The notes under the pieces are model-generated. The model was not told where the DNA came from. It saw nothing but the letters and a program-made list of their open reading frames with translations, and searched no databases. A stretch of 64,000 bases of DNA from Verrucomicrobiota bacterium (GTDB lineage: Bacteria; Verrucomicrobiota; Verrucomicrobiia; Opitutales; Opitutaceae). Positions 26,261 to 35,448 of this stretch are shown one piece after another; the stretch's first letter is position 1, and the number at the start of each line of letters is the position of its first letter. The translations under genes and the position numbers were made by a program. The DNA is taken from the NCBI GenBank assembly GCA_026398135.1, contig JAPLTN010000056.1, positions 21,097 through 85,096 of the forward strand. The letters are read 5' to 3'.

Positions 26261-26574
26261 GCCGTCTGGCCGGGGCGGGGCTTGATTTCGAGCCATAGAT
26301 TATAAACAGCGGTGAATGCGGGAAATAAGTTGGAAAGCACACCCACGGAGTCGTTTTTCCCCAGCGTGAAGTAGCCCAGCAGCAAGAGGCTGCCGGAGAC
26401 GCTCATATACCAGAAAGCCCGGGGCATCACCGGACGTCCGGCTCGCCGGGAGGCGATGAGTTGCACGACCCAGCGACCGGCGAATAAGCCGACTCCCAGG
26501 TAGCCAACCAGCTTCCAACCCGTGATCACCAGGTGGATGGGGCCGAGATCGAGACGTAGAAATATTTCGTTCAC
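26257..26574 (-). CDS. LAB_N domain small membrane protein
   Basis: This 105-aa protein matches the lipid-A-disaccharide synthase N-terminal (LAB_N) family, small proteins with about three transmembrane segments. The FAGRWVVQLIASRRAG and YNLWLEIK segments are characteristic. Despite its name, the domain is not the LpxB catalytic unit, and its function is unknown; it commonly neighbours GT2 and ArnT-like genes, as here. It overlaps the PAP2 gene by 4 bp. Confidence 0.85.
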   Translation of the reverse strand: MNEIFLRLDLGPIHLVITGWKLVGYLGVGLFAGRWVVQLIASRRAGRPVMPRAFWYMSVSGSLLLLGYFTLGKNDSVGVLSNLFPAFTAVYNLWLEIKPRPGQTA

Positions 26575-26597
26575 AAAAAATTAACGGATTAGGAGGT

Positions 26598-27317
26598 TTA
26601 TTCGACCCGGACGGAAACAGGATTGGGTGCCAAAACCCCTGCGGGAAAACGGATCTGGCGGGTCAGCAACCACGATACGCCAAAGAGATCCCGGATTCCC
26701 CGCAGGGCGCGACCGCCAATCGTATACTTGGAAACGCCGCGCAGTCGGGGGCGATGATTCACCGGCACCTCCACCAGGCGCAGTCCGGCGTTGCGCAAAA
26801 GGGCGGGGATGTAGCGATGCAGCCCGTTAAAGGGCACGAGCAAATCGATGTGTTCGCGACGCAAGGCCTTGAGCGAACACCCGGTGTCGCGGATGCCGTC
26901 CTTCAGAAACCCGCGGCGGATGCTGTTGGCGATGCGGGAAGAAACGCGGCGATTCCACGTGTCGCGTCGGTTACGCCGCCAGCCGCAGGCCAGATCGGCA
27001 TCGTTGAGCGCGGCGATGAGAGCGGGAATGTCGGCCGGATCGTTTTGCCCGTCCCCATCCAGCATCACGCAAATGCGTCCGCTCGCGCGGCGCAGCCCGG
27101 CGTAGAGGGCGGCGCTCTGGCCCCGGTTGATCGGAAAGGTCACGACCTGGATGCCGAACTCGCCGCGCAGAACCGCGTTGGTCGAGTCGGTTGAGCCATC
27201 ATCCACCGTCACGATTTCAGCCCCGGGACAGGCGGTTCGGATCTCAGTCAGAAGATCGAGAATGTTCTCCGCCTCGTTGTAAAAGGGCACGATGATCGAA
27301 ATCTCAGGTATGGGCAT
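26598..27317 (-). CDS. GT2 family glycosyltransferase (DPM1/ArnC-like)
   Basis: This 239-aa GT-A enzyme resembles polyprenyl-phosphate sugar synthases. The nucleotide-sugar site is TVDDGSTD (D39, D40), and the metal-binding MLDGDGQNDP follows near residue 90. It lacks the C-terminal transmembrane pair found in many ArnC proteins. As the first gene of the GT2-LAB_N-PAP2-GT39 operon, it probably charges the lipid carrier with the sugar that the GT39 enzyme then transfers. Confidence 0.88.
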   Translation of the reverse strand: MPIPEISIIVPFYNEAENILDLLTEIRTACPGAEIVTVDDGSTDSTNAVLRGEFGIQVVTFPINRGQSAALYAGLRRASGRICVMLDGDGQNDPADIPALIAALNDADLACGWRRNRRDTWNRRVSSRIANSIRRGFLKDGIRDTGCSLKALRREHIDLLVPFNGLHRYIPALLRNAGLRLVEVPVNHRPRLRGVSKYTIGGRALRGIRDLFGVSWLLTRQIRFPAGVLAPNPVSVRVE

Positions 27318-27464
27318 GGATTAGATTGTGTGAAGAATTTGGCTTTCCTCGCATGACTAGGCTTCACTCGAAGGAATAGTTCATTTCCACTTATTAAATG
27401 AAACATTCAAGTTACGAATATTACGAACGTGCCACGGGTCGTGAAGGGCATTGCCTGCCATAGG

Positions 27465-28751
27465 ATGACTGCTCGTGCTCACCCGATGACTTTCGCTGCA
27501 AATTCCAAGAGCCACGCCCGCTGGTACCATTTGGGTGTTTGGCTGCTGTTGGCCTTGGGCCTGACCCCGCTATTTTGGTTTACCGAACTGGATATCCGGG
27601 CGGCCCGTTTGTTTTACGATACGACCCATCCCGAGGCGCCTTGGTGGTTGGATAATGTCTTGTGGGTGAAGATTTTTTATTATGCTCCGCCTGTGCTGGT
27701 GGCGCTCATGCTGATCGCCGCTATCTGGGCATTCGTGCAGGGGGCGCGACAACCGCAAAAACGCCGGATGCAGCGCAACGGCGTGTTCTTATTGGTCACC
27801 TTGCTTTTGGGGCCGGGAATTTTGGTCAATGCGGTTTTTAAAAACCATTGGGGGCGTCCAAGGCCCAAGCATATCGTTCAGTTCAATGGGCCGGAAACCT
27901 ACCGTCCGCCCTTGCTCAAGGGCGAGGCAGGCAAAGCCAAGTCGTTCCCGGCCGGACATCCTTCGGTGGCCTTCGCTTACGTGGCTTTTTATTTCCTCTT
28001 CCGGCGCAGTCGGCCAAAACTGGCGTGGACGGCGTTTATCTTATCGACCCTGCTTGGAGTCGGCATGGGAGCGGCGCGAATGGCGGCGGGCGCTCACTTT
28101 TTATCCGATGTCATCTGGTCAGCGCTCATCACGTGGTGGGCCGTGTGGTTCGCTTATTACTTTATTGTTAGAATGGAAACAGAGCCGGAGACCACGCCTG
28201 AAACCTGCGAAACCGCGGCAGTGCCAGCTACAAATTACTCTGGTGTAGCGACTTGTTTAGCGTGGTTCAAAAACAGCGCTTTGGTTATCGGGGTGTTGAT
28301 AATGGTGGTCGGAGTCTTGCTCGCGACGCCTCTGCACAAACAGTTTAAATTCGAGTGGGGAAAACTGGAGCTGGCACCGAGTGCATTGATGATCGTTTCG
28401 CCAGGTGCCTCCGTGCGTGTGCGCGTGATTGCCGACGGTGAAGGTCCGGCGTTTTCGATCAAACAAACCATCCAGGGGTTTGGCCTGCCGGGAGGGTGGC
28501 TGAAAGCGTCCACAGATCCCATTAAAAATCCCGGTTCCTGGACCTACGAAGGTCGTGCCAGGGGAACATTTACTGACCTGGAAAACACCGTTGAAATCGT
28601 CGTTAGATCCACGCAAATCGCTACGATGCAAGTTCTTGTCGGCGAAGGCGGCGGCGTTAAAGTGGAGGATGATTCCGGACGGCTCGCCGTAACTTCGGAT
28701 GTTCGTGTAGAAGCGATGAAGCGCGAACCATCGGCGTTACCGAACGGTTAA
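27465..28751 (+). CDS. PAP2-family phosphatase with C-terminal extension
   Basis: This 428-aa membrane protein has an N-terminal PAP2 domain (about 1-235) with the motifs KNHWGRPRP, FPAGHPS and ARMAAGAHFLSD; in the second, the usual Ser is Ala before GH. The large FNGPE loop between the first two motifs is typical of lipid A phosphatase-like members. After residue 235 comes one more membrane span and a soluble beta-rich domain of about 130 residues that I do not recognise. It is divergent from the GT2 operon. I used the ATG at 27465; 27486 is an alternative start. Confidence 0.8.
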   Translation: MTARAHPMTFAANSKSHARWYHLGVWLLLALGLTPLFWFTELDIRAARLFYDTTHPEAPWWLDNVLWVKIFYYAPPVLVALMLIAAIWAFVQGARQPQKRRMQRNGVFLLVTLLLGPGILVNAVFKNHWGRPRPKHIVQFNGPETYRPPLLKGEAGKAKSFPAGHPSVAFAYVAFYFLFRRSRPKLAWTAFILSTLLGVGMGAARMAAGAHFLSDVIWSALITWWAVWFAYYFIVRMETEPETTPETCETAAVPATNYSGVATCLAWFKNSALVIGVLIMVVGVLLATPLHKQFKFEWGKLELAPSALMIVSPGASVRVRVIADGEGPAFSIKQTIQGFGLPGGWLKASTDPIKNPGSWTYEGRARGTFTDLENTVEIVVRSTQIATMQVLVGEGGGVKVEDDSGRLAVTSDVRVEAMKREPSALPNG

Positions 28752-28885
28752 ACCGTGCGAATAGCTGACCGGGGGCCGGGCACATCGAGGGCGGAACGCG
28801 GCATTAATTAAGCTGATTGTCTGGCTGTGGCATATCCCGCTCGCCTCGCGGGTTTGGCTAAGACAATTCTCGGCGTTCTTTTCCC

Positions 28886-29884
28886 GTGAACTTCTTCTTT
28901 TCTCCCAAGCCCAAAGTAAAATGCGGCGTCGCCGGCGTAGGCTCGCTGGGCCAGCATCACGCCCGCATCTACGCCGCGTTGCCCAATGTGGAATTCATGG
29001 GGATTTTCGAGGCCGATGACGCCCGCGCGGCCGAGATTTGCGCCCGGCATAATTGCAAACGCTACGCCACACTCGAGGAACTGGGCGAGGCGTGCGACGC
29101 CATTTCGGTCGTCGTGCCCACCGACAAACACGAGCGGGTGGCCATCCCCTTGCTGGAGCGAAAAACCCATCTCCTGATCGAGAAACCCATCACCGCGACG
29201 CTGGAGGAGGCCGAGCGCGTGCTCGCCGCCGCCCAAGCCCACGGGTGCATCGTGCAAGTGGGTCACATCGAGCATTTTAATCCGGTTATGAGCTTCATGG
29301 AGAAGCACATCGACCGTCCGGGATATATCACCGCCGAGCGGCTGGCCCCCTACACGCCGCGCGGCACCGAGGTCGGCGTGGTGCTCGATCTCATGATTCA
29401 CGACATCGGCATCGTGCTCGCCTTGGTTAAATCGCCCATTCGCAAAATCGACAGCGTCGGGGTGCACGTGCTCTCCAAAACCGAAGACATCGCCAACGCC
29501 CGCATCGAGTTTGAAAACGGGTGCGTGGCCAACCTCAGCGCCAGCCGCATGAGCCTGAAGAAAAACCGCGAGATTCGGATTTTCCAGGACGACGCCTACC
29601 TCTCGCTCGATTTCATGAACCAAAAAGGCCACTTGGTGAAAAAGAGCGATGTCATCGCCTATGGGTTAAAGGTGAAGATCGGCCTGGCCAAGGCGGGCGA
29701 CGCCAGCTCGATTCCGGTCCAGGAAATACCCATCGAAAAGGACGAGCCCCTGAAATTGGAGCTGCAACATTTTGCCGAAAGCGTGGCCGAGCTAAAGCAG
29801 CCCAAAGTGGGGGCGGCCCTGGGCAAGACCGCGCTCGAAGTCGCCATCCAGATCACCGAACAAATCAAAGCAGCTAAAAAATGA
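28886..29884 (+). CDS. Gfo/Idh/MocA-family oxidoreductase (GnnA candidate)
   Basis: This 332-aa NAD(P)-dependent sugar dehydrogenase has a Rossmann start (GVAGVGSLGQHHARIYA), the conserved EKPIT dinucleotide/substrate motif near residue 99, and a catalytic-type HDIG segment near residue 175. Its stop overlaps the lpxB start by 4 bp, so it is very likely a lipid A gene. In bacteria with 2,3-diamino lipid A, GnnA of this family oxidises UDP-GlcNAc at C3 before a DegT-type aminotransferase acts. That identity is inference; another UDP-sugar dehydrogenase is possible. Confidence 0.85.
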   Translation: MNFFFSPKPKVKCGVAGVGSLGQHHARIYAALPNVEFMGIFEADDARAAEICARHNCKRYATLEELGEACDAISVVVPTDKHERVAIPLLERKTHLLIEKPITATLEEAERVLAAAQAHGCIVQVGHIEHFNPVMSFMEKHIDRPGYITAERLAPYTPRGTEVGVVLDLMIHDIGIVLALVKSPIRKIDSVGVHVLSKTEDIANARIEFENGCVANLSASRMSLKKNREIRIFQDDAYLSLDFMNQKGHLVKKSDVIAYGLKVKIGLAKAGDASSIPVQEIPIEKDEPLKLELQHFAESVAELKQPKVGAALGKTALEVAIQITEQIKAAKK

Positions 29885-31029
29885 GCAATGCGGCACTGCC
29901 CTTTCGACTCGCCCCTCCCGCCTTCGGCCGGGTGGACCTGCTTGTGATCGCGGGTGAACACTCGGGTGACGAGCATGCCGCGCGCATGGTGGCCGGGCTG
30001 CGCAGTCGCGACCCGGCGGCACAGGTATGCGCGCTGGGGGGCAGGCACCTCGCGGCCAGTGGAGCGCAGTTGCTGCATGATTTAACCGCTTCGTCCGTGG
30101 TCGGGCTGGTGGAGGTTTTGAAAAACTATCCGTTTTTTAAGACGCTGTTTTATGAGATCCTGCGCTGGATCGAAGAACACCGGCCGCGCGCGGTGTGTTT
30201 TGTGGATTACCCGGGGTTGAATTTGCGCCTCGCCGCCGCGCTGAACGAACGCGGGCTGGCGGCCAAGGCGGGCGGACCGGTCAAACTGCTGTTTTATATT
30301 TCGCCGCAAATCTGGGCCTGGAAGGCCGGGCGGCGTTTTAGCATGGCCAAATATCTCGATGCGCTCGCCTGCATTTTCCCTTTCGAGGTGGCTTGCTACG
30401 CCGACACGGAGCTGGCGGTTGACTTCGTAGGCCACCCGTTTCTGGCCGAGGACTATGTCGCGCCGGTGCGCTTCGACCCTGACGCGCCGGTATTGCTCCT
30501 GCCCGGCAGCCGCAAGCAGGCCGTGGGACGCATCTGGCCGGTGCTACGCGACGGCTATCTGGCCTACGGTAAACGAGGTGCGCGGGTGATTCATCCCAGC
30601 CCGGCGATCCGTGAGGTGATCGAGCAAGGCGGCGTGCCATCGGGGGTGGAACTGGTGCCCAATGGCGGGGTGGTTGCCGCGTCCGCCGTGCTGACCTCCA
30701 GCGGCACGATGTCCCTGCACTGCGCGCTGGCCGGATTGCCGGGAGCGATTGTTTACCGCGCCAACCCGATCACCTATTTGCTCGGGCGTTGGTTGGTCAA
30801 AATTCCTTACCTGGGGATCAATAACCTGCTGCTGCGCGAGTCCATGTATCCGGAGTATATTCAAGGCGCGGCGTCGTCGGCGGCGCTGGCCGGGGAGCTG
30901 CGCGATTGTTTGGAAACCCCCGCACGCCTCGACGCCACCCGGGCGCAGGTCGAGCGTTTGCGGGCCCACTTGCGGCAGACAGCCGGTGGCACGGTGGTGG
31001 ATTGGCTGATCCGCCGCGGACTGAGTTAA
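29881..31029 (+). CDS. lpxB: Lipid-A-disaccharide synthase
   Basis: LpxB (GT19) joins UDP-2,3-diacylglucosamine and lipid X to form the lipid A disaccharide at the inner membrane. The 382-aa protein has the AGEHSGDEHAARMV start, the VDYPGLNLRLA and YISPQIWAWK segments and the LLPGSRKQAV nucleotide-binding loop. Length is normal. It is coupled to the upstream dehydrogenase gene by an ATGA overlap. Confidence 0.95.
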   Translation: MSNAALPFRLAPPAFGRVDLLVIAGEHSGDEHAARMVAGLRSRDPAAQVCALGGRHLAASGAQLLHDLTASSVVGLVEVLKNYPFFKTLFYEILRWIEEHRPRAVCFVDYPGLNLRLAAALNERGLAAKAGGPVKLLFYISPQIWAWKAGRRFSMAKYLDALACIFPFEVACYADTELAVDFVGHPFLAEDYVAPVRFDPDAPVLLLPGSRKQAVGRIWPVLRDGYLAYGKRGARVIHPSPAIREVIEQGGVPSGVELVPNGGVVAASAVLTSSGTMSLHCALAGLPGAIVYRANPITYLLGRWLVKIPYLGINNLLLRESMYPEYIQGAASSAALAGELRDCLETPARLDATRAQVERLRAHLRQTAGGTVVDWLIRRGLS

Positions 31030-31110
31030 TTTACGCGCTTCTCCCGGGTTCCTGAAAGCGGGCTGCACGCTTGCGGATGGCTTGGGGAGCACAAAACTCG
31101 CCGCGTTCAC

Positions 31111-33222
31111 ATGCGATCCGATTCCACTGCAGCCACCTCGACCAATCCCTTCCTCGACGAAGCATTTCGCATTCGTTGGGCCGAACACCGGCCCGAGCTT
31201 ATCGCCCCGGCGGTCACGAGTGCGTTGGCCGAGGGGCAGTCCGCGTTGGACGCCATCGCCGCGCGGGCCGAAAGCGGGGATGCCACCTTTGAAAACACCT
31301 TTGTCGCCTTGGAGACCGCCACCGAGCGTTTGAACTTCGCCTGGGCCAAGGTAACGCATCTGCAATCGGTCGCCGATTCGCCCGCCTTGCGCGAAGCCCA
31401 CAACGCGATGCTTCCACGGGTGTCGGCCTTTACCGCAGCCATTCCCTTGAACCCGCGTCTGTGGGCCGCGTTGCAGGCCGGGGCGGCTTCGCCCGGCGGA
31501 CGCGCCGTGACCGGGGCCTGGGCGCGACTCCGCGACGAAACCTTGGAAAACTTCCGCGAGGCCGGGGCCGACTTGCCCGAGGCTTCCCGGGCGCGACTGG
31601 AGGCGATCGAAGCGGAACTGGCCCAGCTGACCCAGAAATACTCCGAGAACACCCTCGATTCCACCAACGCCTGGCAGCTGGTGGTGGAGGATCCGAAGCG
31701 CTTGGGCGGATTGCCGCCGCACGCCGTGGCCGCCGCGCGGGACTCGGCGCGCAAGAAAGGCCTCGGAACGGACGACGCGCCGGTCTGGCGCTTCACTTTG
31801 CACGGCCCCTCGCAGGAGCCGGTGATGCTTTACGCCGAGGACGAGTCGCTGCGTCGCGAAATCTGGGCGGCCTCGGTCGCGGTGGCCGCCGAGGCGGAAG
31901 GCGGAAAGTGGGATAACGGTCCGCTGGTGCAGAAAATTCTCGCCCTGCGGGCCGAGAAAGCGGCGGTGCTGGGCCGGAGCAACTTTGCCGATCTTGTGCT
32001 TTCTCGCCGCATGGCGAAAACCGGCGCAAAGGCCCTGGCGTTTGTGACGGATTTCGAGGCCCGGTGCCGCGTCGCCTTTACCCGCGAGTGCGAGGAACTG
32101 GAGCGGTTCAAGGCGGATACGACCGGCCAGCCGGTCTCACGTTTAAAGGCATGGGAAATATCCTATTGGTCCGAAAAACTCCGGGTTGCGCGTCATGCGT
32201 TTGATGAAGAGTCCTTGCGGCCCTATTTCGAGGTAACCCGGGTGCAGGCCGGTCTTTTCGAGCTGGCGACGCGCATCTTCGGGCTGCGTATCAACGAAGT
32301 GCAAATTACCTCAGACGAGAAATGGTGCGATGAGGTAAAGTACTACGAGGTCCACGATGAAAACGGACGCCACGCCGGGTCCTTCTACGCCGACTGGCAT
32401 CCGCGTGAATCGAAGCGCGGCGGCGCCTGGATGGGCTATCTGGTGACGGGGGGGGCGCTCCCTTTGGAAGCGGGTGGGGGACGAGCACCGCATCTGGGCT
32501 ATATTTGCGGCAATATGTCCCCACCCACGCCGGGACAGCCGGCCTTGCTCACGCATCGGGAGGTGGAGACGATTTTCCATGAGTTCGGCCACCTGCTGCA
32601 TCACCTCTTGGGCGAGGTTCCGGTGAAGTCTTTGAACGGGGTCAACGTGGCCTGGGACTTTGTCGAACTGCCTTCGCAAATCATGGAGAATTGGTGCTGG
32701 GAGCGCGCCTCGCTCGATCTCTTTGCCCGGCATTACCAGACGGGAGAACCGATACCGGAAGACCTGTTCCAAAAGATGGTCGGCGCGCGTAATTTCCGTT
32801 CGGCGTGCGCGGCGATGCGCCAGACGCAATTCGCCAAAATGGACCTGCTCTTGCACCTGAGCGCCCAGGATTTCGTGACGGGCGATCTGGAGGCCAAGAC
32901 CCGGGCGCTGGTGGCCGACTGCATGTTGCCGACCGAGCCTCCGGCCCGGACGATCGTGCGCCGTTTTGGGCATTTGTTTTCCGATCCGGTGGGTTATGCG
33001 GCGGGCTACTATTCCTACAAGTGGGCGGAGGTCCTGGAGGCCGATGCCTTCACGCGCTGGAAGGCGGAAGGGGTGTTCTCGCGGTCGGTCGGGGCGCAGT
33101 TCGTCGAGCACATCCTCAGCAAAGGTAACAGTGAGGATGCGGCGGTGCTGTTTCGGCGTTTCATGGGGCGGGACGCCGATCCCGCCGCCTTGCTGGTGCG
33201 CAGCGGGCTGGCGGCTGCTTAG
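31111..33222 (+). CDS. M3 family oligopeptidase (PrlC/OpdA-like)
   Basis: This 703-aa zinc metallopeptidase degrades short peptides, including signal-peptide remnants, in the cytoplasm. The active site is HEFGHLLHH near residue 490, with the downstream glutamate in DFVELPSQIMENW. The helical N-terminal half and overall length match oligopeptidase A. It stands alone between lpxB and a MITE-like repeat. Confidence 0.93.
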   Translation: MRSDSTAATSTNPFLDEAFRIRWAEHRPELIAPAVTSALAEGQSALDAIAARAESGDATFENTFVALETATERLNFAWAKVTHLQSVADSPALREAHNAMLPRVSAFTAAIPLNPRLWAALQAGAASPGGRAVTGAWARLRDETLENFREAGADLPEASRARLEAIEAELAQLTQKYSENTLDSTNAWQLVVEDPKRLGGLPPHAVAAARDSARKKGLGTDDAPVWRFTLHGPSQEPVMLYAEDESLRREIWAASVAVAAEAEGGKWDNGPLVQKILALRAEKAAVLGRSNFADLVLSRRMAKTGAKALAFVTDFEARCRVAFTRECEELERFKADTTGQPVSRLKAWEISYWSEKLRVARHAFDEESLRPYFEVTRVQAGLFELATRIFGLRINEVQITSDEKWCDEVKYYEVHDENGRHAGSFYADWHPRESKRGGAWMGYLVTGGALPLEAGGGRAPHLGYICGNMSPPTPGQPALLTHREVETIFHEFGHLLHHLLGEVPVKSLNGVNVAWDFVELPSQIMENWCWERASLDLFARHYQTGEPIPEDLFQKMVGARNFRSACAAMRQTQFAKMDLLLHLSAQDFVTGDLEAKTRALVADCMLPTEPPARTIVRRFGHLFSDPVGYAAGYYSYKWAEVLEADAFTRWKAEGVFSRSVGAQFVEHILSKGNSEDAAVLFRRFMGRDADPAALLVRSGLAAA

Positions 33223-33227
33223 CTGTG

Positions 33228-33355
33228 TTCGCGTTTAAGTTGAGCTGCATTGGCCCGGGACGGCCAACCTTACATTTAACACCCAGCTTACTGGCATTTA
33301 GTCGTTTGTGTAGCGTTGGCCGTCCCCGGCCAATTCCTGCTTTCGGCTCATGTTA
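33228..33355. mobile_element. MITE-like repeat, copy B
   Basis: This is a slightly trimmed copy in the same orientation as copy A. The inner arms CATTGGCCCGGGACGGCCAA (left) and TTGGCCGTCCCCGGCCAATT (right) are kept around a longer loop containing TTTGTGTAGCG. The outer TTATTCTAA terminus is missing. It begins 5 bp after the M3 peptidase stop. Confidence 0.75.
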
Positions 33356-33431
33356 GCACCCGCACCCAACCCTGAGGGTGAGGTAAAAACGCCCGCTACT
33401 TTCGCAGCCCCGGCGCCCTTCGGGGTGGAGA

Positions 33432-33463
33432 GCCGGTGCGGTTACAAATCGCACCGGCTTTTT
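33432..33463 (+). terminator. Intrinsic terminator
   Basis: GCCGGTGCG (33432-33440) pairs with CGCACCGGC (33450-33458) across a 9-nt loop and is followed by TTTTTC. It lies downstream of the M3 peptidase and copy B, and upstream of the YugP-like gene. Confidence 0.8.
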
Positions 33464-33536
33464 CATGCGCGGCCACTTCCACTTGCAAAGCGCGGCAAGG
33501 CACACCTCTTACGCCGTAACTCAATCCATTCCTACC

Positions 33537-34226
33537 ATGCCTATCTGGATAATACTCGTTATCGTTCCCATGCTCTTCGGCTTCTACGCCCAGATGAAAA
33601 TCCGGAGCGCTTACCAAAAGAACAGCCAGGTCGGTTCGCGCAGCCGCATCACCGGCCGCGAGGCGGCCGAGGCGGTCATACGCTCGGCCGGAATCAATGA
33701 TGTGAAAATCATCGAGGTTCCGGGCGAGTTGACCGACCACTACAACCCGATGACCAAGGAACTCGCGTTGTCGGAGCATAATTATCACGGCCACAGCCTC
33801 GCCGCCCTCGGCGTCGCGGCCCACGAGGCGGGGCACGCCATCCAGCACAAGGTCGGCTACTCCATGATGACGGTTCGCCAGACGCTCGTGCCCGCAACCC
33901 AGATCGCCGCCAGCGTTTCCAACTTCGTTATGATCGCGGGCATTTTCCTGCTCAGCACCGCAATCGGCGGCAAGCTGCTGGTCGTGGGTGCCGTCGCGCT
34001 TGCGGTGATCTGTCTCTTCCAATTCGTGACTCTGCCGGTGGAGTTCGACGCCAGCCGCCGGGCCAAGGAACAGTTGGTCGGTCTGGGAATCCTCGACCGT
34101 GATGAAATGAGCGGAGTCAACGAGACCCTCAACGCCGCCGCGCTGACTTACGTCGCCGCGTTTGTCGCCGCGCTGGGTTCGCTCCTGCACATCCTGCTCA
34201 TGCTCTCGGGGCGGCGTGATGATTAA
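33537..34226 (+). CDS. YugP-like zinc metallopeptidase, membrane-bound
   Basis: This 229-aa membrane protease of the YugP family has an N-terminal transmembrane anchor, the zinc motif AAHEAGHAIQH near residue 100, and two or three further hydrophobic segments. A conserved EFDASRRAKE segment after the third span matches the family. The substrate is unknown. The ATG at 33537 (MPIWIILVIVPM) is chosen because it begins the first membrane span. The gene is flanked by terminators on both sides and thus monocistronic. Confidence 0.88.
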   Translation: MPIWIILVIVPMLFGFYAQMKIRSAYQKNSQVGSRSRITGREAAEAVIRSAGINDVKIIEVPGELTDHYNPMTKELALSEHNYHGHSLAALGVAAHEAGHAIQHKVGYSMMTVRQTLVPATQIAASVSNFVMIAGIFLLSTAIGGKLLVVGAVALAVICLFQFVTLPVEFDASRRAKEQLVGLGILDRDEMSGVNETLNAAALTYVAAFVAALGSLLHILLMLSGRRDD

Positions 34227-34260
34227 GCCGCATCGCTTAGCCGACGCGTAGGGACTTCCG

Positions 34261-34292
34261 GCGGCGCTCCGAATTTCGGGGTGCCGCTTTTT
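34261..34292 (+). terminator. Intrinsic terminator of the YugP-like gene
   Basis: GCGGCGCTCCG (34261-34271) and CGGGGTGCCGC (34277-34287) form an 11-bp stem with two G-T pairs and a 5-nt loop, followed by TTTTTC. Confidence 0.75.
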
Positions 34293-34344
34293 CGTGTTTT
34301 CGTGTGTTGTCAGGGCGGTGCGGGGGAGCGATAGGTGGCCGCCC

Positions 34345-35448
34345 ATGAAAGTCCCTTTTCTTGATCTTTCGCTTCAGCACCGCGCCCTTCGCGAACAGGC
34401 TCTGGCCGCTTTGACGGCGACCTACGACGCCACTCGCTTCTGCCTGGGCAAGGACGTGGAGGATTTTGAAAACGCGTTTTCCAAGACCTTGCATTATCCC
34501 GCGACGCTGGCGGTGAACAGCGGGACATCCCCTTTGCACCTGGCCGCAACGCTGGCGGGCTGGGGGCCGGGCGACGAAGTCATCGCGCCGCCCTTCACCT
34601 TTATCTCCACCGTGTGGGGCATCAGCTACGTCGGGGCCACCCCGGTGTTTGTCGATGTGGAGCAGGATACCTTTAACTTGGATCCGGCCAAGATCGAGGC
34701 GGCAATCACGCCACGGACCAAGGGAATCATTGCTGTTCATCTTTTCGGCCAGCCGGCGCGGATGCAGGAAATTCTGGCCATAGCGCGCAAGCACGGCCTG
34801 TTTGTGGTCGAGGATTGTGCCCAGGCTGCGGGCGCGCACTACCAAGGGACGCCGGTCGGGCTCTTGGGCGATGCAGGCACCTTCAGCTTTTACCCGACGA
34901 AAAATCTCGGAGGCTGCGGCGAGGGCGGCGCGTTTGTCTCGCGGCGCGACGAGCTGTTTAACAAAGCGAAACTGTTGCGCGTGCATGGTTCCGGCCGCCG
35001 TTATTACCATGACCACGTGGGGTTCAATTTCCGCATGGATGGATTTCAAGGCGCGCTATTGAGCGTTAAACTGCCGCACTTAGCGGGGTGGACGGCGCGG
35101 CGGCGGGCCATTGCGGCTCGTTATCTCGAAGGCATTAAGCTGGCGGACACGATTCTGCCGGTCGCGGGACGTCGCGAGGGCGAAAGCGTGTGGCATCAGT
35201 TTACCCTGAGGCATCCGCGACGCGAAGCCCTGCGCGCCCATTTGGCGGCCTGCGAAGTGGGCACGGATCTCATCTATCCGGTGCCTTTGCATCGCCAGGC
35301 GTGTTACGCCCATCTTGGCTATGCGGAGGGTTCTTTGCCGGTCGCGGAACGAGCCTGTGCCACGGTGCTCAGTTTGCCGATTTTCCCGGAGCTCACGGAC
35401 GCGCAGGTTGAGCATGTTATCTCGGCGGTAAACGGGTTCACTGGATAA
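34345..35448 (+). CDS. DegT/DnrJ/EryC1/StrS-family aminotransferase
   Basis: This 367-aa PLP-dependent sugar aminotransferase has the substrate/PLP segments NSGTSPLHLA and EDCAQAAGAHY, and the Schiff-base lysine in FYPTKNLGG near residue 190. The family aminates keto sugars for surface glycans or lipid A. GnnB, which makes UDP-GlcNAc3N, belongs here, and a GnnA-like dehydrogenase lies 4.5 kb upstream next to lpxB. That pairing is inference; another nucleotide sugar is possible. The ATG at 34345 (MKVPFLDL) follows an AGGTGG sequence and matches the family N-terminus. Confidence 0.88.
   Translation: MKVPFLDLSLQHRALREQALAALTATYDATRFCLGKDVEDFENAFSKTLHYPATLAVNSGTSPLHLAATLAGWGPGDEVIAPPFTFISTVWGISYVGATPVFVDVEQDTFNLDPAKIEAAITPRTKGIIAVHLFGQPARMQEILAIARKHGLFVVEDCAQAAGAHYQGTPVGLLGDAGTFSFYPTKNLGGCGEGGAFVSRRDELFNKAKLLRVHGSGRRYYHDHVGFNFRMDGFQGALLSVKLPHLAGWTARRRAIAARYLEGIKLADTILPVAGRREGESVWHQFTLRHPRREALRAHLAACEVGTDLIYPVPLHRQACYAHLGYAEGSLPVAERACATVLSLPIFPELTDAQVEHVISAVNGFTG

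Noticed and set aside
27380..27402. TTCATTT...AAATGAA dyad between GT2 and PAP2 as a dif site
   Set aside because: The arms and the central spacer do not match the 11-6-11 XerCD layout, and the arm sequence lacks the conserved TTATGTTAAAT-like half.
34288..34316. TTTTTCGTGTTTTCGTGTG as half of a CACGAAAAACACGAA element
   Set aside because: Only one arm is visible, no inverse partner was found within several hundred bases, and part of it is the T-run of a terminator.
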